Shown in pieces: positions 10,991 to 21,600 of a stretch of DNA of 64,000 nt (its first letter is position 1; every line of letters begins with the position of its first letter). Source of the stretch: Saxidomus purpurata. Its lineage: Eukaryota > Mollusca > Bivalvia > Venerida > Veneridae. The stretch spans positions 35,907,959 to 35,971,958 of the forward strand of contig JAFMSR010000005.1 of assembly GCA_022818135.1 (NCBI GenBank), written 5' to 3'. A program made the position numbers and the translations under genes. The notes under the pieces were generated by a model. That model saw only the letters and a program-made list of their open reading frames with translations, searched no databases and was not told where the DNA came from.

Positions 10991-11343
10991 AAGGCTGCTC
11001 GTTCACAGTTTCCGGTGATACAATTTAATTTCTCCAAAAATGTAATTGCTAGAATCAACAACACAACTAGAAATCTTGGTAAAAATTTGAGAAAATGTGT
11101 AGCAAATGTTGGTGAGCTTGGTACTACGGCACCGCTACACCAAATGTTTAAATTGGAATTTCAAAAGCGTTTGAACATAACGCTTTATTATTTGGTAGCG
11201 TACAATTTCAAATATGAAGATCTATTTTACACGAATTTGTACTGGGACCTTTTCATGTTTCTATGTGTTCTAAAATATGTTATTTTCACACAGCTTGAAG
11301 AACTTTATTTTTTCACCAAAATCTAGGAGCGAGCAGCTTTAAA
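10991..11343 (-). mobile_element. MITE with TTTAAAGCTGCTCGCT termini, copy 2
   Basis: Reverse-orientation relative of 4752-5112. The right end GGAGCGAGCAGCTTTAAA is well preserved; the left end AAGGCTGCTCGTTCACAG is mutated. A 133-codon open frame across it is a chance product of the repeat and not a gene. Confidence 0.7.
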
Positions 11344-11773
11344 GGGTAGGTTCTTGGTGCTGTGACCTCTAAAAAATATTGAGTACATTGGCAAGCAGTT
11401 GTCCTCAGTTTCACTTCAATTTCATTTTCAGGCATTGCGTTGTTAATGTTAGAACTTTACTTTCAGCGGAAATATATTCATTTTGCAAAACTTTTCGGAC
11501 GTTAAATCCGGGAAAAGTATGTGAGGTCTGCCAATATTTCGGGTAACTGACCGTTCCAGGGCGGTAACCTCGGAGTTAACCTGTTACCTTGTATATTTGC
11601 CCTGTGTTACGTGTTGTGTCTAAAACATCACAGCTATTTGCCTATTTGATTGGGTGAGTTACTGTATACTGTAACTAAGGGGAAGTAACCGCTGCGGGGA
11701 GTTTGGTTGTACATTGTGTATCTTCATAACACTTTCACTTGTTTTCTGACAAAAGCGTTGCCTTTATAGAGTT
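11344..11773. other. Unassigned stretch, slightly GC-richer patch
   Basis: About 11500-11720 is somewhat richer in G+C and CpG than its surroundings (for example CCAGGGCGGTAACCTCGGAG). It could be a promoter or untranslated first exon of the plus-strand ECPAS gene, whose start exon I did not find, but no start codon with a donor in the required phase was seen. Confidence 0.25.
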
Positions 11774-12157
11774 AAAGGGACATACCCTATAACTGATGCC
11801 AACTGAATAACCTCCAAAACATAAATAATAGAATCTTTGGAAGTATGTTAACTTAACCTAAAAGTTTCAGCTATGCATTCCCAGTCATTATCGATAAAAT
11901 CAGCGGTTTAGAATATACTGCTGTACCGTAAACCATTCAATAATCTGTGTAGAGTTGTTGTTGTACAATTAAAGGGTGGATGCGATTTGTTACAGAAAGT
12001 CTCTATATTGATCAATTGTGGTAAAATGAGTCATTTTTCGCCATAGGTTCTCCTTTGAAATTGTATGTATTTATCATTTTACGTTCATTGAACACATAAT
12101 ATATGTTTTTTCGAGAATATAATCTGCTAGATGTAGGGAGTGCCCCTTTTATATCTA
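11774..12157 (+). mobile_element. 375-bp MITE with TTAAAGGGACATACCC end, copy 1
   Basis: Near-identical over its length, same orientation, to 23805-24181 inside ECPAS intron 13. The left end TTAAAGGGACATACC and right end GGAGTGCCCCTTT are partly complementary, giving imperfect terminal inverted repeats. Noncoding. The TTAA at the left edge is compatible with a piggyBac-type target, but one edge is not enough to assign it. Confidence 0.75.
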
Positions 12158-13422
12158 AATGTTGGATGATAAATTATTTTGCGTGTCAGGCGAGGTGTTG
12201 GTGAGTGCTTTGGTGGAGTTTAAGGATTACTTTATGTATTTCATTCTTTACGCTGGTGCTGTTGCAACCGAAATTGTTATGCAGTCTCATCTTTTGCGGG
12301 GTGCAATCTGGTGGCAAGATCTGGCCGGATCGGGAACCTGCACGGCGAGTGAAGGCTTTTATTCATTTGTAACAAGCGTCTACCGGATCCGGCATGATTT
12401 GGATGATTTGCTAAAAAAATATTAAAAAACTATACTGTCTTTGATAGCAGAACCTGAACATGAGTGGGCCAGATGAAAATAGTATGTAAAACACAAGTGT
12501 TTTCAGGGATTTTATGTTTGTTTTGATTTATTAGAAAAGAATTCTATTGTAAACCTGCAGCTATACTGTATCATGTGTATCGGACAGAACTTTCGGATAA
12601 ATCCGTTTACATTATACGTTCGCTATCATATTATCGTTAATAAAGATTTATTAAAGGATAAAAACTGTGTGACATCTGCTGATCTTAACTACGACCCTAA
12701 AAACTACCCTTTAAATGTGTAAATATAAGATACTGAAGACACAATAAACACAAACTCTGTTTAGAAATGGATTTTAAAAGATAAATAATTATTCAGGCTG
12801 GTAACATTGCCTAGAATATGTTACATGAATGCAACATTACAGTATGTTAGAAGTCAACATCGCCCAACCATAATCAGCCACTTTTTGCGCCAGAATTCTA
12901 GCACTTTTACTTTCACTTTCCATATACATTTAATGTGACATAAGCAAAACTTATTGAGCAAAAAAGTGTAAGTTTTATTTGGATAAAAAGTATGTGTTCA
13001 TAACAAGGAAACACCAGCTGAAGATATGTAGGACTTTCAATGCAATTCGTTAAATATTTCTTGATATATTTATATAAATCTTAGTCTCTTTTCATAAATT
13101 AAAGCCCAATCTGGCAAGAAAAGCTTGATTGGGCTTCTAAGCTTGATCGGGCAATGTTACCAGCCTGTTAATATATCATTACAAATTAGATTTGGAATGA
13201 ACTGATCAGCAGCTATCGCACAGGTTGGGGATAAATACAGATTGGCTCACAAATAAGAGCAAATAGTGTATTGTCATTAAATGATCATACATTAATAATA
13301 TGTAACTATTTAAAGGTCACCACACTCACACCAAATCGATGTCTTAGTTACACAGTTTGCGTATTTTGTGTCTTCAGTATGTTATATTTACAAATTTTTA
13401 GGTCAGTTTATTCTACACTATA
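12158..13422. other. Unassigned noncoding stretch
   Basis: Holds an 88-codon open frame at 12159-12425 with no recognisable similarity and no splice support, and a short inverted pair GCCCAATC...GATTGGGC near 13107-13135 (AAGCTTGATTGGGC and a repeat of it at 13141). Nothing else is recognised. Confidence 0.3.
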
Positions 13423-13864
13423 TATACTCTCACTTTTAATTTTGTCTTATACTTGCGCTTCACCCTGGCAAATTTATAATATTCAGTCTGTTGAATATGG
13501 CCAGTATCTGATAGAAGAAACAAATCCATCTACATACTCTCACTTTTATTCTTGTCTTATATTTGCGCTTCACCCTGGAAAATTTATAATATTCAGTCTG
13601 TTGAATGTGGCCAGTATCTGGTAGAAGAAACAAAACTATCTACATACTCTCACTTATTCTTGTCTTACATTTGCGCTTCACCCTGGAAAATTTATAATAT
13701 TCAGTCTGTTGAATGTGGCCAGTATATGGTAGAAGAAACAAAACTATCTACATGCTAACACTTTTATTCTTGTCTTATATTTGCACTTCACCCTGGAAAA
13801 TTTATAATATTCAGTCTGTTGAATGTGGCCAGTATCTGGTAGAAGAAACAAAACTATCTTCATG
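13423..13864 (+). repeat. Four-copy tandem array, 108-110 bp unit
   Basis: The marker GCGCTTCACCCTGG (GCACTTCACCCTGG in the last copy) starts at 13455, 13565, 13673 and 13783, spacing 110, 108 and 110 bp. Copies are highly similar, so the array is young. Open frames over it only reflect the repeat, which has few stops in one frame. Confidence 0.9.
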
Positions 13865-13889
13865 CCACACATAATACACATTTGCAGGT

Positions 13890-14020
13890 GTTCCCATCCG
13901 GCCATCCCTAAAGCCCAGTTGGTTTTTGAACTGGTTGAAATTAGACATCTGTCTAAAACTTTCTGCTAGTGAGTTCCACAGAAGTGGGGCAGCATAACAA
14001 AATGAATTCTTACCATTATT
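13890..14020 (-). pseudogene. LINE ORF2 C-terminal fragment
   Basis: On the minus strand the sequence reads YAAPLLWNSLAESFR followed by SNFNQFKNQLG. This matches the WNSLP...FK..L signature found after the reverse transcriptase domain in CR1/Jockey-like LINEs. Only about 40 residues are recognisable, with no reverse transcriptase domain attached, so it is a short 5'-truncated relic. Confidence 0.6.
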
Positions 14021-14134
14021 TAGTTGTTTTAACTTTAGGAACCTGCAGAATTTTAGAATGTTTTGAAATAATTACTGGAGTCAGTCTTTTTTCATTATTA
14101 AATCTGATAGAACAATTGGTAAAATAATTATGTC

Positions 14135-14212
14135 TCTAGGGCTGCAACGAATCAGCTGACAACCGATTCCATTCGATATCGATTAATTTTTGCCAATTTC
14201 GATTTTTTTTTC
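14135..14212. mobile_element. GGGCTGCAACGA-type MITE fragment
   Basis: AGGGCTGCAACGAATCAG followed by ATCGATTAAT-type sequence. The phrase CAGGGCTGCAACG is a recurrent animal DNA-transposon terminus (hAT-like, from general knowledge). Only one end is present, so the call is tentative. Confidence 0.3.
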
Positions 14213-15317
14213 GAGATATTGTGATCACCTGATGTCTGTCATCTGTCTGTCCACACTTAACCTTATGTATGCAATAGAGGCTGCATTTTTCACTGAATCT
14301 TCATGAAACTTGGTCAGAATGAATACCTTGATAAAATCTGGGTCCAGTCGAACAATGGGTCATCTGGGATCAAAAACTAGGTCACAGGGTCAAATCATAG
14401 AAAAACCTTGTGTATGCATTAGAGGTTGCAATTTTCATTGGATTTTCATGAAACGTGGTCAGTATGATTGCATTAATGAAATCTAGTTTGAGTTCGAACA
14501 TTGGTCATCTTGGGTCAAAAACAAGGTTGCCCGGTCAAATCATAGAAAAACCTTGTGTTTGCAGTAGAGGTTGCATTTTTCATTGGACCTTCCTGAAACT
14601 TGGTCAGTATGGTTTCCTTAATAAAATCTAGGTTGAGTATCAACATGGTTCGTCTAGGGTCAAAAACTAGGTCACAGGGTCAAATCATAGAAAAACCTTG
14701 TGTATGCAAAAGAGGTTGCATTTTTCATTGGATTTTCATGAAACTTGGTCAGTATGATTGTACTGATTAACTCTAGTTCCAGTTCAAACATGGGTCCTCT
14801 AGGGTCAAAAGCTAGGTCACCCTGTCAAATCATAGAAAAACCTTGTGTATGCAGTAGAGGTTGCATTTTTCTTTGGATCCTTATGAAACTTGGTCAGTAT
14901 GATTTTTTTGGTCAAATCTTGGACGAGTTCCAACATGGTTCATCTAGGGTCAAAAACTAGGTCAGGGGATCAAATCATAGAAAAGCATTGTGTATGCTGT
15001 AGAGGTTGCATTTTTCATTGGACCTTCATGAAACTTGGTCAGTATGATTGCCTTGATGAAACATAGTTCAAGTTCAAACATGGGTCATCTAGGATCAAAA
15101 ACTAGGTCACCCAGTCAAATCATAGAAAAACCTTGTGTATACAATAGCAGTTGCATTTTGCATTGGATCTTCATGAAACATGGTCAGTATGAATGCCTTG
15201 ATGAAATCTAGGTCGAGTTCGAACATGGTTCATCTAGGGTCAAAAACTAGGTCACAGGGTCAGATATTGTCATAAGTCTCAAGTGAGCGATATAGGGCCA
15301 TCTTAGCCCTCTTGTTT
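14213..15317 (+). mobile_element. Non-autonomous tandem-repeat element with seven 145-bp monomers
   Basis: A short head (ATTGTGATCACCTGATGTCTG) leads into monomers with TTTTCATTGGATCTTCATG and GAAACTTGGTCAGTATG, and the marker CAAATCATAG at 14391, 14536, 14681, 14826, 14971 and 15116 and degraded (CAGATATTGT) at 15261: exactly 145 bp each time. It ends in GTGAGCGATAT, a hairpin (AGGGCCATCTTAGCCCT, 15294-15310) and CTTGTTT. This layout (head, tandem core, 3' hairpin, T-rich edge) resembles Helentron-derived HINE/DINE-1 elements. Noncoding. Confidence 0.7.
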
Positions 15318-15724
15318 ACATGTACATGTCACAACAGTTTCAGCATTTTCAGCCCTGAAGGTAAAATGTTTCCACAATTCAGATGATTTTTTTCAGGGGG
15401 AGGGGGGGGGCGGTTCAGGAGCACGACGGAACCCATTTTATATCACCAGTACAATAATAAGCAACAGGGGAAGCTACTACAACATGACTAAGCGTGGCTT
15501 TTAGCTCCGTATCTGCTAAACTCTCAAAAGATTTTCATGAAGCTAGGGTCAGATGTTCACCTCAACTACGCAATGTGCAGAATCCGTTAACCAACCGCGC
15601 CGGGTCAAGGTCATAATAAGAGATCAAAGGTCATATGAATATATTTCGTGTCCTCTCGATATCTCTTTAACCCTTTTGAAGGCTTTTAAAATAACTCACC
15701 ACAAATGTTCACCAAAGTGAGCAT
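15318..15724. other. Unassigned stretch with G-rich tract
   Basis: Contains a G-rich run around 15396-15413 (nine-G core) and short pieces such as GGGTCAAGGTCATAATAAG that resemble monomers of the dispersed repeat families. No gene is recognised. Confidence 0.35.
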
Positions 15725-15965
15725 GTAACAACCACCTTGGTTCATGGTCAAGGTCACTGTTACTAAAATAGAAAAATTGTATCCGCTCAAAAAGTTGAGT
15801 TAGGAGTGACCAATTGCATTGAAACTTGGTGTGTAGGTAGTTTGCATAGAGCTTGGGATTGCATTGGGGGTCACTAGGGTCAAGGTAACTGTTAATAAAA
15901 ATAGATTTTTTTTTCGTTAAATTGATTTAAGCCAAAAAGGCAAAAAAAATACGAGGGGGGAAATT
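15725..15965 (-). repeat. Inverted partial copy of the 7.3-8.0 kb repeat family
   Basis: Reverse complement of the units at 7312-7972: AAGGTCACTGTTACTAAAA, GAGTGACCAATTGCATTGAA and GGGTCACTAGGGTCAAGG. About one and a half units remain. Confidence 0.65.
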
Positions 15966-16335
15966 CTAGTTCTTCTTAAATGTAAAGATGGTAATTTGGC
16001 CATAAGCAATAAGTTACCATATGCCATATGAGCTATAGTAATCATCATACACAAATCTTAATGCGCGTTCCTGAATTGTTTTTGGTATTACTAACAGAGC
16101 AAAATGCCAAGAAAAAGGACAAATTAAAATTTGACAGGAAAAATGTATGAAATATTGTTAATCAATTGAGTTTACTCAGTCTATACCAATATGTATCATT
16201 AAAACTACCGTATCAGTTTGTTTGTTGGTTTCAGCATCCAACCCTAATACTGACCTCAACATTAGTCTATAATTGTATGGTGTAGGACTGGCAAATGATT
16301 ATGAATAAGCATGCTTTCTTCCTTCTTTTTTACAG

Positions 16336-18693
16336 CTCTTGTAGAGAGAGTTTTTTTACGTATTGGTTCAGCTGAAACTGATGAACAGCTGGAATCTGCT
16401 CTCGGAAGGTTCCTGACACCAGTACTTCTGAAACTGGACAGCAAGGAGGAAGGGGTGCGGAAAAAGGTACAAGTTGTAAACATTCTCTGGACATGCAGTT
16501 GGGTTCTATAATACTGTTAAATAAGTATTAAATAAAATATAATAAGTGTGTACAGCTTGTAAAGTTAAACCTAATCGTAACATGGGATTATTTCCTTTAG
16601 TAGATTTCAAGAATTTGTTGAACCTTTTGATATGATATTATACATAGAATGCAGCTATCTGTGAAAATATGCCGGTTAGAGCTTTGAAATTTAAATTACA
16701 GGTAATGGAATTACTTGTTCACATCAACAAACGGCTTAAGAGTCGCACAAAAGTACAGCTACCTGTTGATGAGTTGATGACACAGTACAAGGATGCAGCC
16801 TCCTCTTCCATTGTCACAGTAAGAGTTTGATAATGTACCTACATGTATATACATGTAGGTGAAAGTGTATACAGTAGATACAGTGCAATGAGGAGGAGTT
16901 TCTTACATGTATACACAAAATGGCCAAATACTGTGTCCAAAGACATCCATTAATGACTTGATTTTGAAAATGAAAATGTAATTTTGTGTTGAAGAACTTG
17001 AAGGAATACAAAGTACACCTCATAGTGAATGGCAAGACTGGAGGGTGTACCAAACATTATGTTTGCATCTTATTAATTACATTTTAGCATTGAAATTTAG
17101 TTACACCTAATTAATTATACCTAAACATGTGAGTGAAATTTGTGTTTCATATTATACTTACATTTTATTTTGAAATGTGTTTGAACAAAATAGCAATGAC
17201 GCTTAAGTTTATATGTCAATGAATCTACAGAGTTCTAAATATAATGTTTACAGAATTTCACAGTTATCTACATAAAGATGGGTTATCCAAGACTTGAACC
17301 CAAACAACAAGCAGAAAGAATACCGTTATTGATTGGTTGTCTTGAGGGTCGGTCAACAAGTCATCAGGACAAGTAAGTTACAGTTCATGTAGCAAATATG
17401 TTACACGGCAGAAGCCAGGATTTGAACTTGTACCATAAGGCAGTTAAGTTACAGTTATCTCTTGACAGCAAATTTATAATTATAAGGGCAATTAAGTAAG
17501 TTTTAGTTATGGTCTCGAGGATAAGTTTTTAAGGCAGCAGAACAAGATATGCATTATACAGGGTATTAAGTTGGTCAAAATGTCATCTGAACCAAGAAGT
17601 TCTTTTGCCACTTTATTCAAAGGACAAGAAAATTCAAGATATGGATATAGTTTGAAGTAAAAAGATATGAAAGTAAAAGGATAAAAGTTCTGTTTGATTT
17701 TAGTATCAATTGAGTGCAATTGTGGGCTTAAGTGTTAATTTACACCTGTACTTCACAAGTACATAGCTTTTATGCAGTCATGGACTTGTAATGTAAAACT
17801 TAAGAAAATGCATCTTTGCCTCACTAAATATTTAATCTGTTCTGAAAGCACTTACTAGAATCAAAATAATAAAAAAAACACCTAAATAAGTTTTATCCAT
17901 GCATAAAAAGTAAACATGTAAATTTTATTAAGCAGAAAAGAAAGGAATATAGTAGAGTATTCTGACAAAGCATTTTAGAATACATCTTTAAAACAAATTC
18001 TTGAAAAGTGTGATTCTTTTCTATTCTAGACGTTCTTCTGAAGTTGAAGTGACATTTTATGCATTTCAGTTTTCTACAGTTAGTGATGCCAGCACTACAG
18101 CATATAGAGTTCCCACAAAGTATGGACCAGCGCAAGGAAAAGTTTAGTTTTGTGAGCAACCCCAGTATAGCCAAACTGATGTTGGACTATATGTTAGATC
18201 TTCTTTTAGTCCCCTATGGGTAATAACATTTGTGGAATTTTTATCACTGATAAATTAAATCTGAGTTTACTGATGTTGCAGACATTGAAAGATTTTTTAA
18301 GCAAATATCATAAGTTTTAGAAATGCAGGAGTGTAATGGTAGAGTATTTACTTTGATATGATGGTGTATCATTGTTAAAACTTTCATTTTACAGATTGTC
18401 CTAGTAATTTCGCTTGTGTTTATTTTCAGTTCTCACACAAAGATAGCTGAGCTTCAGGCTGCTCAATCCCGCCGACCTGCCACCGCTCCTGCAGGGGAGA
18501 GCACTCCGCAGCCCTCAGCGCCCCCTGGTCTGTCAGTGTCAGCATTTAAAAGGGTTATGGGAGATAATCCTTACCAGCCAGAGCAGTTGGAGAAAGTGAA
18601 GCTGGGTATAATTAAATTTCTCGGTGCTGATTTATTCCCTGAGAGTGATGTTGTGTGCCATTATATCATTGGAGCAGCTGACACCAGACATAG
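16336..18693 (+). CDS. ECPAS: ECPAS exons 1-5 (N-terminal ECM29 domain)
   Basis: Exons 16336-16466, 16702-16818, 17254-17372, 18070-18219, 18430-18693 (visible residues 1-260). They encode the start of the conserved Ecm29 N-terminal domain: [41 protein letters not shown] and [14 protein letters not shown]. Exon 5 opens with a low-complexity linker rich in Ala, Pro and Ser (about residues 180-215), variable among animals, before [20 protein letters not shown]. Exon 4 must begin at 18070 rather than at the tempting later acceptor CTACAG, because only 18070 keeps the frame (Asn-Phe-Leu-Gln-Leu). Confidence 0.93.
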
Positions 18694-21600
18694 GTTTGTA
18701 CTAACAGTTGATTTGGATAAATGTAATTGTACTATTCTCTTAAAAGTTTTTGGATCCCTTTCATACAGTAATTGCATATCACCTGATAGCTAATTGTTGA
18801 CTTTTGCTGAGTAGACTGTAAATTTGGTTTTACAATTTCACAATTATTTGCAAGAAGAAGAAATCGCAAATTTAAAAACTTATCTTACCATTTGTGATGA
18901 TTCAAGAAGCCAGTTCACATATTAGTAAGGTTGCTATTGGTACATACAGTAGCAGTTTGTGAAATTTGGCAGTGAAAAATTACCTTATTTACAGTTTATC
19001 AAGTTTAACCTATTCCGATCTCCATTACCTTGACCTTTAAACATAGTAAGGCTTTTCTCTTTGTTTGTGATAGTGTTACAGATGGATGAGCTGTGTTAAC
19101 AACAGTGAGGTTTATAAGGAAACTGATGAAAAATTCTTACCACATTTGAGTTAAGATACATACAAAGTAATTCTGAGAAAAGGTTTATGTCAGTTACATA
19201 AATTAATACTGAATTATTTTATCTTTCAGTGTGGCCACAGCTGCAGACATGGAACTGAAAAAAATCATTTCGTAAGTGTCACATTTCTGTGAAAATGCAT
19301 ATTTGAGTTACATATTTGAAGACTTTATGTTTTTTAATCACTCTTTGAGATCTGTAAGGTTACATTATATTAATATGGACAGATGATGAGGTGAATATCC
19401 AAATCTATGAATGAAATATTCACTCTGTTTTTTATTGTATGACAAGGGTAAACATTGCTACATTGTATTTTGCAACAATAGCATTTAGCAAATATTTGAC
19501 TTTTTTCACGATTATGATAAGGTAAGCAAATCATATTCAATTGTTACCAGCATTTACACTCACTGAAAAGCCTTCACTATAATTGCTATAGAAATGCACA
19601 ACTAACATGCGAAACTTTTCTTTGAGGGAATTTTAACAATGTGCAGTGTATATGCAAGGATATACTGGTCATGTGACTAACAATAGATGTGTCACAATAC
19701 CATGACGTCTTATATCATATTATAAATCATATTATTTCCAACATAACAGCTGTTGTGGAAAATCTGAATTAAGAGGAGCAAGCTGACCATGATTTCATTT
19801 TAATGTTTTTTACAGATCTGTAGAGTTGAACAGTTCTGCCATCTTGAATAAACTGTTTGGAATCCTGCTTGGAACTATACAAATGAAAGGACAGGTACGA
19901 CTCAGGGTTGATTTATATCAATATTAATTGGTTTTAGATTGATTGTCAAACAAGTTTTCTCCAATTCTAATTACTCTGAAGACACCACCCATAATGGAAC
20001 CAGTCTACTCACAAAGGAGAGGGAACCAGCATGTTCCATTACCCATACCCATTTACAGCTAGGTTTAGGGGTTCATGCATTTGGAAAACTTCAATCTGAT
20101 GTTTCGGTCTACCAAAATATTTACAGCAGCATTATTTGATTAAAACTGAAAACATGAATCTACTTGTACGTATAACACAATAATGATACATCAATGTTGA
20201 ATGAAGATACTTTTACAAAAATAGAAAAGGGTCAAGCTGTTTGTTTTCTCAAAGAATTACCTTTTACAACCAATGACTGCTTTTGTTTCCCGTAAGACTT
20301 TTTCAATCTTGATTGCTGCAGTATTGGGCTCTTCCAATATTTACTTGATTACAGCACCTAGCATTAAAGTTTTATTAATAGTTACTGTAATACACAGCCA
20401 TGAGAATTGCTAAAACTTACAGATGTTCAGTATATAACTTGCACTTTATATATTAGCCAGTGACAAGACCTGATATGAAGAGAGTTCCAGCCTGCACTCG
20501 AATCAGAATGAAGATTTTACCTTACATCTTGAAAGCACGTGACTCAGCCAATATGTTTCCCTTTAATATTCAGGTAAAGAGTTTGTATATATTGTATCAT
20601 GTTTCTCTGTGATCTTATGCCTTTTCTCATGGTTAGGCTAAAATATATTCAAGCAAACTGATTTGATGTTTTTGTTAAAATTGTATGTCCAAAACTACCG
20701 ATAATTTACTACATTTGTAGACTTTGGACTATTTACATAGATCTGAACATAGACTTAACGTGTATTTTGGAAACAATTTTCAACAGACAGCCTAAGCAAA
20801 AAGATGTCTGATATCATGGATGATAGCTAGCTTACTAAGGTTTAACATTAGAAGTTTTTGTGACATATCAGTATATGTATTTATATTTCTGCTTATGTTA
20901 TATTGTATTGTAATGTATACTGGTACTTAATACAGTTTGGTGTGTTTACAGTTGATATTTGATTGCTTGTATGGACAGATCACAAACACAAAACTGAAGG
21001 TATATGCGATGCAGCTGATTCATCATATGTGTTTACAGTAAGCTGTGTTTTACACAAATATATACATATAGAAAATGGAATTGTTCCTTGAAATCTCAAA
21101 TCTATAATTCAGTAACTTGAAATGTAAATTCTAATTACATCTGTTTTACTTTGAAAACTGTTAAAGGTTGAAAGGAATGGTCCCAGAAATAAGTGTTAAA
21201 TTGGTTTGAAGGTCCTTTTTAAGCCCCATCCCACTCATCACATAAAATGTTAAATTTTACTACGATTATTTTGAACATTTCATTATAATTAAATCCAATG
21301 ACCAAACTATTGTCAACGCTCAGTGTATTTTATATGACACAGTTTTCAAAAATGTATGACTTATCTTTGATACTTTTTAAAGTGTGAAAAGGTTCCGCCC
21401 AGTGATTGTATGTCAAATGAGCAGAGCAGTAATGCTACAAATTTTGTGGAGATGTGAACAAATCCGTACTAATGGGCAAACTCAAAACAATTTGATACAG
21501 TAGCTACCTTTTTTTCAAAAATACATGTCATGCTATGTATGTTTTATGTTCTGTTTTTAGCTGCAGCTCAACTGATATAAAGTTTTTAGCTGTCAGTCCA

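Noticed and set aside
10925..11326. 133-codon plus-strand open frame
   Set aside because: It lies almost wholly within a MITE with inverted termini whose sibling at 4752-5112 has no such frame.
12159..12425. 88-codon plus-strand open frame
   Set aside because: No recognisable similarity, no splice support, starts at the edge of a MITE; it also fails as the ECPAS start exon because its possible donors are in the wrong phase.
13271..13758. Open frames of 117 and 68 codons
   Set aside because: Products of the 110-bp tandem array.
18084..18219. Alternative ECPAS exon 4 start after CTACAG at 18083
   Set aside because: Would break the phase with exon 3; 18070 keeps the frame and the family alignment.
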